This document shows positions 1 to 8,635 of a DNA stretch of 64,000 nucleotides, piece after piece (position 1 is the stretch's first letter; the number at the start of each line of letters is the position of its first letter). The notes beneath the pieces were generated by a model. That model searched no databases, was not told the origin of the DNA, and worked only from the letters and a program-made list of their open reading frames with translations. The DNA lies in assembly GCA_030641665.1 (NCBI GenBank), contig DAOWHA010000050.1, forward strand, positions 6,666 through 70,665, read 5' to 3'. A program made the translations under genes and the position numbers. This stretch comes from JAGLTA01 sp023142625 (GTDB lineage Bacteria > Patescibacteriota > Patescibacteriia > JAACEG01).

Positions 1-86
1 GCAGATAATTATTACAAATAATTTTTATCCGCAAGCCAAAACGATTTAATTTCTTTAAATTACAAAATTTAAAAATCAACAAAAAA

Positions 87-120
87 ACAGCCAATAAGTA
101 TTACTTCACTTACTGGCTGT
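87..120. terminator. Stem-loop terminator, bidirectional
   Basis: An inverted repeat (ACAGCCA-TAAGT against ACTTA-TGGCTGT) is flanked by A runs on the left and T runs on the right, so it can terminate either strand. No gene is visible to its left in the window; bases 1-86 are AT-rich with no supported coding region. Confidence 0.65.
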
Positions 121-231
121 TTTATTTTTTCCGTTTTAACTTTTTAAAATAAAACTTTCTTGAATTAATATTTTTTTAAAAAATTAAGCATTTTTTAAAT
201 TTATAAAATTTTTTAATTTAAAAAGTTCAAA

Positions 232-262
232 GGGCTTGTTCGCAAATTGCGCGAACAAGCCC
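232..262 (-). terminator. Terminator of the small membrane protein gene
   Basis: A strong hairpin GGGCTTGTTCGC / GCGCGAACAAGCCC lies 9 bp beyond the stop of the gene at 271-528. On the minus strand it is followed by a T-rich stretch. Confidence 0.7.
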
Positions 263-270
263 TGTTAATA

Positions 271-528
271 TTAAGGAAATATATCTTTTCTTTTTCTGCA
301 GCCGCCTATAATAGCAGCTGCAAAAATAAAAAAAATGCATCCTCCAAAAAGGAGGTAAATCAACCAATTCGGATCCAGTATCAGTGGATCTAATTTCAAT
401 TCCGCTGGCAGCGGAGCGATTTGTCTTAATTTTTCTTTTGCCACCTCATTAGAGAAATGACATAAAATACCAAAACTGCCAAAAATAAATCCAGTAATTC
501 CAAAAATCCAAGAAAAAAATTTCTTCAT
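271..528 (-). CDS. Small two-helix membrane protein, unknown function
   Basis: An 85-aa protein with hydrophobic segments at about residues 4-27 and 55-78 and a basic tail (CRKRKDIFP). A clear AGGAG ribosome site sits just upstream of the ATG on the minus strand. The gene has its own promoter (622-649) and terminator (232-262), so it is a single-gene unit. It is not a family I recognise. The regulatory frame supports a real gene, but no function can be inferred. Confidence 0.7.
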   Translation of the reverse strand: MKKFFSWIFGITGFIFGSFGILCHFSNEVAKEKLRQIAPLPAELKLDPLILDPNWLIYLLFGGCIFFIFAAAIIGGCRKRKDIFP

Positions 529-621
529 TTTTTAGTCTCCTTTTTTTATTTTGTTATTCCCGCAAACCGCGAGAAAAAAATATACAAAAGAACACTCTCC
601 GCACTTTGCGGGGATTAGAGA

Positions 622-649
622 ATAATAGCATATTTTTAAAAAAATGCAA
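622..649 (-). promoter_or_regulatory. Sigma-70-type promoter for the 271-528 gene
   Basis: Minus-strand TTGCAT, 16-bp spacer and TATTAT. The roughly 90-nt leader that follows holds two small GC hairpins (around 544-554 and 598-612) before the ribosome site. Confidence 0.55.
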
Positions 650-656
650 TAGATAT

Positions 657-848
657 TGTCTTTGCGAGAAGCGAATAGAGCGATAGCGGAATGAGCGACG
701 AAGCAATCCCATTACTGAGCGAACAAATCTGTAATTATAAATTTTTTTGCGTAAACAAAATATTGCTTTTGCATAGTTTATGCGTTATTAACGAGATTGC
801 TTCGTCGCACCTCACTCGCTCCGCTCGTTCAACTCCTCGCAAAAACAA
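657..848. repeat. R1 palindromic repeat, copy 1
   Basis: It begins TGTCTTTGCGAGAAG and ends CTCCTCGCAAAAACA, with an inner pair CGACGAAGCAATCCC / GAGATTGCTTCGTCG. It ends directly against the stop codon of the aldolase gene (849). An open frame across it at 691-906 is judged to be an artefact of the repeat. Confidence 0.9.
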
Positions 849-1778
849 TTATTTTTTTAGCTCCGTCTCTCCTAAAAATATCTTATATGCTTCTTCCGCG
901 GTATAATTATATAATACTACGGCGGAAATAGCGTTTGCCATTCTGACAGATTCATTTAATCTTCGCTGGTAAATATTCCTACCTACTGCCGCTCCTTTTG
1001 TTCCGCTGATATGAATCTGATTGTATAAACTCTGTAAGAAGCGCTTCGGATCCTTCTTGCTTCCGCCAACGCAAATTACGCCTGTCCTGCCTGCGGCAAT
1101 AACAGCTTCTTTGAATTTTTTGCTTGCTTTCGCGCTCCCGTTTCGCCCATACGGATAATTTATTTTAACAAAATCCGCTCCAAGGCAGACCGCCGCGCCT
1201 GCTCCGCCCGCTATTAAATGCAAATCATTTTCATCTTTAACCGCTCTGCCGCGCGGATATATCCAGATAACAGCTATCATCCCTTCTTTATGCGCTTCAT
1301 AGATCAGGTTTGCGGCCTGATTAAACATCTCGGATTCATACCAACTCCCGATATAAATCGTATAGCCAACTCCGAGAATATTTAATTTTGCCTGTCTTTT
1401 AAATTCTATAATTTTTTCAAAGTCCAGCCAAATATTTCCAAAAGGGTCTTTTTGCTCTTTTTTTAATAAATGCGTTTTTGAGTTAGCTTTAATCAGATAA
1501 GGGACATGGGGATAATCTCTGCCATATTTTGCGATTAAGCCGAGTTGCGCGGCAAAAACGCCAATATGCGCCTTGCTTGCTATTTTAAAATAGTGTTCCG
1601 GATCGGCAACCTCTTTAGGGATATTCTTGGCGACAAAATCATCATTAAGATGTTCAATTTTCTGGTCGCCAGCGAACATCATCAGCCGACCTGTGCCGTT
1701 AGTGGCTAATCTAAAATTTTTTTTATATTCTTTTTCTTTGCCTTTCGGCACTGATAAAGGAATGTTTATTTTTAGCAT
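849..1778 (-). CDS. Class I fructose-bisphosphate aldolase, DhnA/archaeal type
   Basis: A 309-aa protein of the DeoC/FbaB/LacD aldolase family. It most resembles the archaeal-type class I enzyme, which cleaves fructose-1,6-bisphosphate to DHAP and glyceraldehyde-3-phosphate through a Schiff base. The likely Schiff-base lysine is K205 in ADFVKINYP, and GTKGAAVGRNIYQR near the C-terminus fits the phosphate-binding loop. Length is near normal for the family. It lies downstream of pilC after a 67-bp AT-rich gap and may be expressed with the pilus genes. No clear Shine-Dalgarno site precedes the start. Related aldolases act on other sugar phosphates, so the substrate is inferred from the family. 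Confidence 0.85.
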   Translation of the reverse strand: MLKINIPLSVPKGKEKEYKKNFRLATNGTGRLMMFAGDQKIEHLNDDFVAKNIPKEVADPEHYFKIASKAHIGVFAAQLGLIAKYGRDYPHVPYLIKANSKTHLLKKEQKDPFGNIWLDFEKIIEFKRQAKLNILGVGYTIYIGSWYESEMFNQAANLIYEAHKEGMIAVIWIYPRGRAVKDENDLHLIAGGAGAAVCLGADFVKINYPYGRNGSAKASKKFKEAVIAAGRTGVICVGGSKKDPKRFLQSLYNQIHISGTKGAAVGRNIYQRRLNESVRMANAISAVVLYNYTAEEAYKIFLGETELKK

Positions 1779-1845
1779 AAAAAAATAAAATTAAAAAATT
1801 AAATAATAATTGCCAAATTGGTAATTGCAAATTGCAAATTTATTT

Positions 1846-2919
1846 CTATATTGTTTCCGTTAAAGAATACATCGGCATAATAACCGCCAGCGCCATGCCG
1901 GCAACGCCGACGCCTAAAATCAAAATTAAGACCGGCTCAATAATGGCAGGAAGATTTTTCATTGTCTGATTAACTTCTTCCTCATAAAATTCAGCCATTT
2001 CTTTTAAAACATTATCTAAACTTCCTGTCTCTTCGCCAATTGTTATCATCTCAGTTACAACGGGAGGAAATATGCGCGGATCTTTTTTAAGAGTATCTGC
2101 TATATTGATTCCTTTTGCGACTTTCTCAGATGCCTCTATGATAATCTGCTTATAAATGACATTGCCTAAAACATTTGATGTTATTTTTAAACTGTCCATT
2201 ATCGGAATGTCTGTCATTAGCATAGAATGCAAAGTCCTGCAAAAACGGGATAAATTTATTTTTTTAATAATCTTGCCAAAAATCGGCAGACGCAATAAAA
2301 CTATATGAAAATATAGCTTGCCTTTTTTTGTCCTTATTGCGGCAAAAAATCCAGATATCAATATTATAATGACAGATGGCGTTAAAATTTTATGCGCAAC
2401 GGCAAAGTCGCTGATTCCTATTAAAATTCTTGTCGGCAACGGCAATTCAACGCCTGAAGCTTGAAAAATCTCCGTTATTTTGGGAATAATAAAAATAATC
2501 ATCAACCCTCCTATGCCTATCATCGCTAAAACAATTATTATCGGATAAATCATCGCGCCCCTAACCTTAGAGCGTATTTCATAATCCTTTTTTGTTTGGA
2601 TAAAAAGTTGCTCTAAAGCGTCTTCAAGTTTTCCGCTAACTTCCCCTGCTTGAATTATATTGATAAAAAGTTCGCCGAATATTTTTTTGTATTTTTTCAA
2701 ACTTTCCGCAAAACCGTTGCCTTTTTCAATACTATTCTTTAAATCCGTTAAAATCAGTTGAAACTTTTTATTGCCGCTCTGTAAAGAAAGTGTTGATAAA
2801 GCCCTTGCTAATGGCACTCCAGCCCTCATCATCACCCGAAGATGCTGAATAAAAAACAACTTTTCCGATAAAGGAATTCTTTGGAAACGAGTTATATAAT
2901 TATTTAGAGATTGCAACAT
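1846..2919 (-). CDS. pilC: Type IV pilus inner-membrane platform protein PilC / GspF
   Basis: A 357-aa protein with the two-copy T2SSF layout. Each copy is a cytoplasmic helical bundle (about residues 20-140 and 220-340) followed by membrane helices (about 125-155, 175-195 and 325-350). The motif VSGKLEDALEQL in the first copy and TGSLDNVLKEMAEFYEEEV in the second are typical of the family. It forms the membrane platform on which the PilB ATPase works. It starts 7 bp after the pilB stop, so the two are co-transcribed and probably translationally coupled. No pilin or pilD gene lies nearby. Confidence 0.93.
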   Translation of the reverse strand: MLQSLNNYITRFQRIPLSEKLFFIQHLRVMMRAGVPLARALSTLSLQSGNKKFQLILTDLKNSIEKGNGFAESLKKYKKIFGELFINIIQAGEVSGKLEDALEQLFIQTKKDYEIRSKVRGAMIYPIIIVLAMIGIGGLMIIFIIPKITEIFQASGVELPLPTRILIGISDFAVAHKILTPSVIIILISGFFAAIRTKKGKLYFHIVLLRLPIFGKIIKKINLSRFCRTLHSMLMTDIPIMDSLKITSNVLGNVIYKQIIIEASEKVAKGINIADTLKKDPRIFPPVVTEMITIGEETGSLDNVLKEMAEFYEEEVNQTMKNLPAIIEPVLILILGVGVAGMALAVIMPMYSLTETI

Positions 2920-2926
2920 AAATAAA

Positions 2927-4663
2927 TTATTCTTTAGTAACCCTTAATACTTCTTCAATTGTGGTAATGCCGCTTTTTGCCTTCATAAATCCGTCTTCAA
3001 TGATTGACAGCATATCTTGCTCCGCTGCTGCCTGTTTTAATTTCTCGGCATCCGCTTTTTTATTTATCAATTCAATAATTTTTGGCGTAATCTCTAAAAT
3101 TTCATAAATTCCCACTCTCCCCTTATATCCTTCGTTATTGCAATTCTTGCAGCCTTTTCCTCTGTAAAACAGCAATTTTTTTAAATCTTTGTCAGCGATA
3201 ATCTTTTCTATTTTAAGAGTATCTAAAATTTTATTCATATCTAATGTCCGCGATAAATCCTTAATTGTTTCTGTGGTCAGCTTATAACTCGTAATGCAGT
3301 CTTGGCAAATTTTTCTTACCAGCCGCTGCGCGATGATGCAGTTGGTTGTCGTGGCAAGCAAGAATGACGGTATTCCCATATCAGCTAAGCGCGGCAATGT
3401 CGTCACTGCGTCGTTTGTATGCAAAGTTGAAAGCACTAAGTGTCCTGTCATAGCCGCATGAACAGCCATTTCCGCCGTCTCCTGATCGCGGATTTCACCA
3501 ACCATAATAATATCCGGATCCTGCCTTAAAAAGGCTCTAAGTCCCGTGGCAAACGAAAAGCCGATTTTTGGATTAACCTGACTTTGATTTATTCCTGATA
3601 TTTGATATTCTATCGGATCTTCAATAGTGGAAATGTTAACTGAAATTTTATTCAAAATATTTAATATAGAATAAAGAGTGGTTGTTTTTCCTGAGCCGGT
3701 AGGTCCTGTAACTAAAACCATTCCATGCGGCTTTGCTATATTCCTTTTTAATATGATTAAATCTTTCTTATTAAATCCTAATTTATCCAAACTTAAAATT
3801 TGTGATTTTTCATCCAGCAGCCGCATTACAATCTTTTCGCCGTTAAAAATAGGAATTGTTGAAACACGAAATGAAACCTGATACTCGGAAATTTTAATTT
3901 TAAACCGCCCGTCTTGCGGTAGCCTATGCTCGTCAAGTTTTAAATTAGCCAAAACTTTGACTCGCGCCACAATCCCCAGTTGGCTAGTTTTTGGCAAAGC
4001 CATTACTTTGCGCAAAATTCCGTCAATGCGATAACGCACCACAATCTCATTTTCTACCGGCTCTATGTGAATATCAGAGGCTTTTTCAAAAATAGCATAT
4101 TCTAATAAAGTATCAACAATGCGGACGATCGGCAAATCCTCTGCTAATTCCTTTAAATTTTTTCCGTCTTCCGCAAGGTTGCCACCGTCTTTATCTTCCT
4201 GAATTTTAACTATATCCTTAAATTCTGTCTGAAGCCCTTTGTGATATTGCTTAATAATATCCTTGATGCTTTCGGGGGTTGTAAGATATACTTTAATCGT
4301 TCCGCCAATCTTTTTTTTAATAAATTCTATTATCTGTATATTGCTCGGCTTAATAGTGGCAAGTTTGCATTCTTTCGCTGTTTTATCAAAAACGACTATT
4401 TTGTGCGTATGCGCTATTGTTTCAGGAATAAGATTTAAAATATCCTTGCGAATCGTTTTGTCTGTTAATTTTATAAAAGGCATCTTAAAATAACGCGCTG
4501 CGTTTTCATATAAAATATCTATGGAAATAATTTTTTTATCTTTTAAATATTTTAATAAATCAACATTGTCTTTCGCGGCGGCTACTTTAAATTCATTAAA
4601 CTTTTTTTCGTTAATAATATTATTTTGAATCAATATTTTTTTTAATTGTTCTGCTGAAAACAT
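2927..4663 (-). CDS. pilB: Type IV pilus assembly ATPase PilB / GspE
   Basis: A 578-aa hexameric ATPase that drives pilin polymerisation. Visible parts: N-terminal MshEN-type domain (residues 1-150), Walker A GPTGSGKT (320-327), Asp box around TIEDPIEY (346-353), Walker B region DIIMVGEIRD (384-393), His box near 410-420, and a C-terminal zinc site from CQDC and CKNC. All catalytic motifs are intact. It is the first gene of the pilB-pilC unit. About 340 bp of AT-rich non-coding DNA precede it. Confidence 0.95.
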   Translation of the reverse strand: MFSAEQLKKILIQNNIINEKKFNEFKVAAAKDNVDLLKYLKDKKIISIDILYENAARYFKMPFIKLTDKTIRKDILNLIPETIAHTHKIVVFDKTAKECKLATIKPSNIQIIEFIKKKIGGTIKVYLTTPESIKDIIKQYHKGLQTEFKDIVKIQEDKDGGNLAEDGKNLKELAEDLPIVRIVDTLLEYAIFEKASDIHIEPVENEIVVRYRIDGILRKVMALPKTSQLGIVARVKVLANLKLDEHRLPQDGRFKIKISEYQVSFRVSTIPIFNGEKIVMRLLDEKSQILSLDKLGFNKKDLIILKRNIAKPHGMVLVTGPTGSGKTTTLYSILNILNKISVNISTIEDPIEYQISGINQSQVNPKIGFSFATGLRAFLRQDPDIIMVGEIRDQETAEMAVHAAMTGHLVLSTLHTNDAVTTLPRLADMGIPSFLLATTTNCIIAQRLVRKICQDCITSYKLTTETIKDLSRTLDMNKILDTLKIEKIIADKDLKKLLFYRGKGCKNCNNEGYKGRVGIYEILEITPKIIELINKKADAEKLKQAAAEQDMLSIIEDGFMKAKSGITTIEEVLRVTKE

Positions 4664-4836
4664 GTTCTTTTTTTTTAATTTTATCTTAATTGTATTATAA
4701 CATAAAATAAAAATTTGTTTATCTTGTCAATAAAAAAATTTAGGTGTAAAATTAAATAAATAACTCACCTGACACAATTTATTATAACGATTATAGATTA
4801 TATAAAATATTATTTAACAATTATAATTGCCACCCC

Positions 4837-4916
4837 CACCCGCAAACCTACAAATCTGCTACGAATATTACAAATAGACTTTGTATTATTTGTAATTAAT
4901 TTGTAGATTTGCGGTG
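4837..4916. repeat. Long imperfect inverted repeat in the gap upstream of pilB
   Basis: The left arm (CCCGCAAACCTACAAAT...) is nearly the reverse complement of the right arm (...TTTGTAGATTTGCGGTG), with an AT-rich centre. It lies in the 4664-5002 gap between pilB and the plus-strand genes, in which I see no coding potential. It could fold as a long hairpin in RNA from either side. Confidence 0.6.
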
Positions 4917-5002
4917 ACCTATGATTATTAAAAAAATTTATCTGTAAAATAAAATTTTATATCTTTTTTAATAACTTAAGCGCGTAAGATAAGTAAATAA
5001 TT

Positions 5003-5356
5003 ATGAAATATCTTTTAAAAATTGTTTTTAAGGACAAGATAATATCTCTCTGTTTTTTCGCAAGTTTATTGCTTAATATTTTTATTTGGATCTATTGTTT
5101 TCTGAACATAAAAGCTGGCGAAGAGTTAATCTATTTGCATTATAATATCTATTTTGGAGTAGATTTTATCGGCGAATGGCGTAAAATTTTTATAATTCCA
5201 ATTTTTGGCTTAATAATTCTGCTAATAAACTATTCAATATCTATACAGATTTATTTAAAAAATAAATTTGTAAGTTATATTTTAGTTGGTTCTGCATTAT
5301 TCGCTCAATTTATTCTATTATTTGCAAGCATTGCGATAGTTTGGATAAATAATTAA
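5003..5356 (+). CDS. Conserved-looking membrane protein, unknown function
   Basis: A 117-aa protein with three likely membrane helices (about residues 14-36, 62-80 and 88-113). It ends 13 bp before the glycosyltransferase gene, so the pair is probably one transcript. It may serve the same envelope pathway, but nothing in the sequence identifies a family. Confidence 0.6.
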   Translation: MKYLLKIVFKDKIISLCFFASLLLNIFIWIYCFLNIKAGEELIYLHYNIYFGVDFIGEWRKIFIIPIFGLIILLINYSISIQIYLKNKFVSYILVGSALFAQFILLFASIAIVWINN

Positions 5357-5369
5357 ATAAAAATCATTT

Positions 5370-6452
5370 ATGAAAATAGCATTAGTTCATGATATGTTAA
5401 CGCAATTCGGCGGCGCTGAAAAAGTTTTAAAATCGCTGGCAGATCTATATCCGAAAGCGCCTATATTCACTTTGATTTATGATAAAAAAAAATTCGGAAA
5501 TATATTTCCGCCAGAAAGAGTCAAGACCTCTTTTCTGCAAAATTTTCCATGCGCAAAAACAAAATTTGAACTGTACTTGCCATTAATGCCGATAGCTATA
5601 GAAAGTTTTAATTTGAACGAATTTGATTTAATTATCTCGTCTTCAAGCTCTTTTGCTAATGGAATTATCACAAAACCAGCAACAAAGCATATTTGTTACT
5701 GCCATACGCCGACGCGCTACCTTTGGATTGACGCTAAAAATTATATTGACGGCCTAAAATATAACAAATTTATCAAAGCTCTGCTCCCTCCAATTCTAAA
5801 TAGGCTAAAAACTTGGGATAAATCCGCGTCAAGCAGAGTTAATAATTTTATAGCAAATTCTGAAAATGTGAAAGAAAGAATTAAAAAATATTATCAGCGA
5901 GATAGCGCGGTAATTTACCCACCAGTTGAAACTGAAAAATTTTGCGCGTCCCAAGACAGAAAAGATTATTTTTTAATCGGCGGAAGGCTTGTCTCTTATA
6001 AAAAATTTGATTTGGCGATTAAGGCATTTAATAAATTAAAAATTCCGCTTAAAATTTTCGGTACCGGACCTGATTCTCGAAAACTAAAAAAAATAGCCGA
6101 TAAAAATATCCGATTTTTAGGATTTGTAAGCGAGCGCAAAAAAGCAAAGCTATATTCAAGCGCGCGCGCTTTTATCTGCCCGCACGAAGAAGATTTTGGA
6201 ATAACGGTTATCGAGGCAATGGCGTCTGGAACGCCGATAATCGCGTACAAAAAAGGCGGCGCAGTTGAATCAGTGTCAGAAGGCGTGAGCGGTGAATTTT
6301 TTACAGAACAAAATTATAAGGCGCTAGCTGACAAAATTTCAAACTTTAACAGCAATAATTATAATCCGCTGGAAATTAAAAAACTTGCTGAAAAATTCAG
6401 CAAAAATAAATTTAAAGAAAAAATTAAAAAATTTATTGAAAAAAATTATTAG
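5370..6452 (+). CDS. Glycosyltransferase, GT4 (group 1) family
   Basis: A 360-aa GT-B transferase. The N-terminal acceptor domain starts MKIALVHDMLTQFGGAEKV with the glycine-rich loop of GT4 enzymes. The C-terminal donor-binding domain has the E-x7-E motif around HEEDFGITVIEAMASGTPII. It is expected to transfer a sugar from a nucleotide donor to a lipid or polysaccharide on the inner face of the membrane; donor and acceptor cannot be read from the sequence. Its stop is one base before the recO start, so expression with recO is likely. Confidence 0.88.
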   Translation: MKIALVHDMLTQFGGAEKVLKSLADLYPKAPIFTLIYDKKKFGNIFPPERVKTSFLQNFPCAKTKFELYLPLMPIAIESFNLNEFDLIISSSSSFANGIITKPATKHICYCHTPTRYLWIDAKNYIDGLKYNKFIKALLPPILNRLKTWDKSASSRVNNFIANSENVKERIKKYYQRDSAVIYPPVETEKFCASQDRKDYFLIGGRLVSYKKFDLAIKAFNKLKIPLKIFGTGPDSRKLKKIADKNIRFLGFVSERKKAKLYSSARAFICPHEEDFGITVIEAMASGTPIIAYKKGGAVESVSEGVSGEFFTEQNYKALADKISNFNSNNYNPLEIKKLAEKFSKNKFKEKIKKFIEKNY

Positions 6453-6453
6453 T

Positions 6454-7200
6454 ATGTATCGCGGCAGCCAAGGCATAATTTTAAAAAAACAGGATTTTCG
6501 CGAAAGCGATTCTTTTTTTTCTATTTACACTTATGATTTTGGAAAAATAGAAGCTATCGCGCGCGGAGTAAAAAAAAGCAAAAGCAAATTATCAGGTCAT
6601 TTGGATTATTTTTCAATTATTGATTTGATGGCTGTGCGCGGAAAAATTTTTAATCACATAAGCGGCGCTGTTTCAATAAAAAATTTTTTAAATATTAAAA
6701 AAAATCTGCAAAAAATAAATCTAATTTTTTATTGCTTAGAAATTACGGACTATTTTATCAAAACGGGGGAAAAAAACAAAAAAATTTTTCTTTTATTAAG
6801 CCAATTTTTAATGATTGCTGATAAAAATCTCCGTATTGAACGACTGAAATTTATAGCTCATTGCTATATATTAAAATTGCTGAATCTTCTCGGGTATAAG
6901 CCCGAACTGTATTTCTGTTTAAAATGCGGACAAAAAATCACTCCGAATGGCAATTTTTTTAGCGTTTTGGCTGGAGGAATTTTTTGCGCGAAATGTAAAA
7001 AAAATCGCGAAAATAATATTTTTGAAATATCAAACAACGCGATTAAATTATTGCGCGTAATACTGCAAAAAAATTTATCAAATTTAGTCAAAGTTAAATT
7101 AAGCAAAAATTTATTTACAGAAACGATAAAAATCATTGACGAATTCTTAAATTTCAGGTTAGATAAAGATATGAAAAGCAGAAAATTTATAAAATTTTAA
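6454..7200 (+). CDS. recO: DNA repair protein RecO
   Basis: A 248-aa protein that loads RecA on SSB-coated DNA in the RecFOR pathway. The start is the ATG giving MYRGSQGIILKKQDFRESD, because this matches the family N-terminus; an upstream in-frame ATG would overlap the glycosyltransferase by about 70 bp. The N-terminal OB fold covers residues 1-80, followed by a helical domain. A zinc finger is formed by C155, C158, C178 and C181. Length is normal. Confidence 0.9.
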   Translation: MYRGSQGIILKKQDFRESDSFFSIYTYDFGKIEAIARGVKKSKSKLSGHLDYFSIIDLMAVRGKIFNHISGAVSIKNFLNIKKNLQKINLIFYCLEITDYFIKTGEKNKKIFLLLSQFLMIADKNLRIERLKFIAHCYILKLLNLLGYKPELYFCLKCGQKITPNGNFFSVLAGGIFCAKCKKNRENNIFEISNNAIKLLRVILQKNLSNLVKVKLSKNLFTETIKIIDEFLNFRLDKDMKSRKFIKF

Positions 7201-7225
7201 ATAACCGCAAAAAGAGGTGATAAAA

Positions 7226-7336
7226 ATGCAGGTATTTTGCGAATTTATAAATTTTATTTCTTTTTGTTCGCCAATATTATTAGTATTAATAATATTGGCA
7301 GCCCTAATTTTTCCTGTTAAAAAAAACATTAATTAG
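7226..7336 (+). CDS. 36-aa hydrophobic peptide gene
   Basis: An ATG is preceded by a strong AGAGGTGA ribosome site. The peptide starts MQVFCEFINF, has a hydrophobic core (about residues 9-29) and ends with a basic PVKKNIN tail, typical of a single-span membrane peptide. It lies 25 bp after recO and immediately before a terminator, so it is the last gene of that unit. No family can be named. The ribosome site is the main argument that it is real. Confidence 0.55.
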   Translation: MQVFCEFINFISFCSPILLVLIILAALIFPVKKNIN

Positions 7337-7342
7337 GGCAAA

Positions 7343-7386
7343 AGAACCTATTCGCAAAGACAAATTGAATAGGTTCTATTTTTTTG
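7343..7386 (+). terminator. Rho-independent terminator
   Basis: Stem AGAACCTATTC / GAATAGGTTCT followed by ATTTTTTT. It ends the unit 5003-7336 just before miaB. The loop contains CGCAAAGACA, the end sequence of the R1 repeat, possibly by chance. Confidence 0.85.
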
Positions 7387-7399
7387 TTAAGATAAATTT

Positions 7400-8539
7400 A
7401 TGTTGAAATATTTTATTAAAACCTACGGCTGCCAGATGAACGAAAGCGATTCGGAAAGAATATCTGCCACGCTGGAAAATATCAGATATAAAAAAACAGA
7501 TAATTTTAAAAAGGCTGATTTGATAATTTTTAATATGTGTGCGGTTCGGCAGACAGCAGTTGACCGCGTTCATGGGCAGTTAAAAAACATAAAAAAATTA
7601 AAGGTTGAAAACAAAAGACTGAAAATTTTTTTGACAGGATGTATTTTAGATTGCGATAAAAAAAAACTGTCTGAAAAAGTTGATCTTATTTTTGATATTA
7701 GAGATCTTGAATCACTTTATCTTTGCGATGAGTTGAGCAACCTCTCCGCTCACTCGCTACACTCATTTAACTCCTCGCAAAGACAAGATAAAAAAAATGA
7801 CTATAATTATCTGAAAATCAAGCCGAAATATGAATATAAAAAATCCGCGCTTATTCCAATTATGACTGGCTGCGATAATTTCTGCTCTTATTGCGCGGTG
7901 CCTTATACGCGCGGAAAGGAATACTCGCGCCCCGCAGATGATATTTTAAATGAAGTTAAAAATTTAATTAAAAATGGATGCGAAAAAATTACTCTATTAG
8001 GACAAAATGTGAATAGTTATCGGATGTCGGACGTCAGATGTCGGATGTCAAAAATTTCAAATTTTTCGAATTTATTAAAATTAATTAACAATATAAAAGG
8101 CGAATTTGAAATTAATTTTTTAACAAGCCATCCAAAAGATATGAGTGATAAATTAATTCAGGCAATCGCTGAGTGTAAAAAAGTGTCAAAAAACTTGCAT
8201 CTGCCTTTTCAATCTGGAAGCGACGCAATATTAAAAAAAATGAACAGAAAATATACTCGACAAGATTATCTGAATTTAGTTAAAAAAATAAAGACTGCAA
8301 TTCCTGAAATAAAATTTTCAACAGATGTTATTGTCGGCTTTCCCGGAGAAACAAAAAAACAGTTTGAAGAAACTGTTAGCGTAATAAAAAAAGTAAATTT
8401 TGAAACAATTTATGTAAATAAATATTCTGCGCGAAAAGGAACGCTTGCCGAAAAACTTTACAAAGATAATGTTAGTTTAAAAGAAAAAAAATCGCGATGG
8501 AGAATAATTAATAATTTTAATAAAAAGTTAAAGAGATAA
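7400..8539 (+). CDS. miaB: tRNA-2-methylthio-N6-dimethylallyladenosine synthase MiaB, TRAM-less
   Basis: A radical-SAM methylthiotransferase (379 aa) that converts i6A37 to ms2i6A37 in tRNA. The N-terminal UPF0004 domain holds the auxiliary cluster cysteines C11, C47 and C81. The radical-SAM triad is C158, C162 and C165 (CDNFCSYC). The usual C-terminal TRAM domain of about 60 residues is missing: the frame stops after KKLKR and a terminator follows at once. Residues about 107-129 are encoded by a fragment of the R1 repeat, and residues about 207-217 by an H7 heptamer tract. Both insertions keep the frame and fall between domains or in loops. miaA follows, and its product makes the MiaB substrate. 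Confidence 0.9.
   Translation: MLKYFIKTYGCQMNESDSERISATLENIRYKKTDNFKKADLIIFNMCAVRQTAVDRVHGQLKNIKKLKVENKRLKIFLTGCILDCDKKKLSEKVDLIFDIRDLESLYLCDELSNLSAHSLHSFNSSQRQDKKNDYNYLKIKPKYEYKKSALIPIMTGCDNFCSYCAVPYTRGKEYSRPADDILNEVKNLIKNGCEKITLLGQNVNSYRMSDVRCRMSKISNFSNLLKLINNIKGEFEINFLTSHPKDMSDKLIQAIAECKKVSKNLHLPFQSGSDAILKKMNRKYTRQDYLNLVKKIKTAIPEIKFSTDVIVGFPGETKKQFEETVSVIKKVNFETIYVNKYSARKGTLAEKLYKDNVSLKEKKSRWRIINNFNKKLKR
7718..7785 (+). repeat. R1 fragment embedded in frame in miaB
   Basis: The sequence runs from TATCTTTGCGATGAGTTGAG to CTCCTCGCAAAGACA, the two ends of the R1 repeat with the middle deleted. It still forms a hairpin. It encodes roughly SNLSAHSLHSFNSSQRQ between the UPF0004 and radical-SAM domains. 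Confidence 0.8.
8020..8050 (+). repeat. H7 heptamer tract in frame in miaB
   Basis: Four 7-bp units (CGGATGT, CGGACGT, CAGATGT, CGGATGT) encode about RMSDVRCRMSK within the radical-SAM domain. Confidence 0.75.
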
Positions 8540-8542
8540 GGG

Positions 8543-8605
8543 GGGCTATTGCAGTAAAAAATTATTTTTTACCAACAATTTCTATAGACAATAGCCCGCC
8601 TTTTT
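8543..8605 (+). terminator. Terminator after miaB
   Basis: Stem GGGCTATTG / CAATAGCCC with an inner GTAAAAAATT/AATTTTTTAC-type hairpin, then CTTTTT. Its 5' arm begins 3 bp after the miaB stop. Confidence 0.75.
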
Positions 8606-8635
8606 ATAAAATATAATTTACCATATAAAAAAAAT

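Noticed and set aside
691..906. Plus-strand open frame of 71 codons
   Set aside because: It lies in an R1 repeat and the aldolase 3' end, with repeat-derived residues and no ribosome site.
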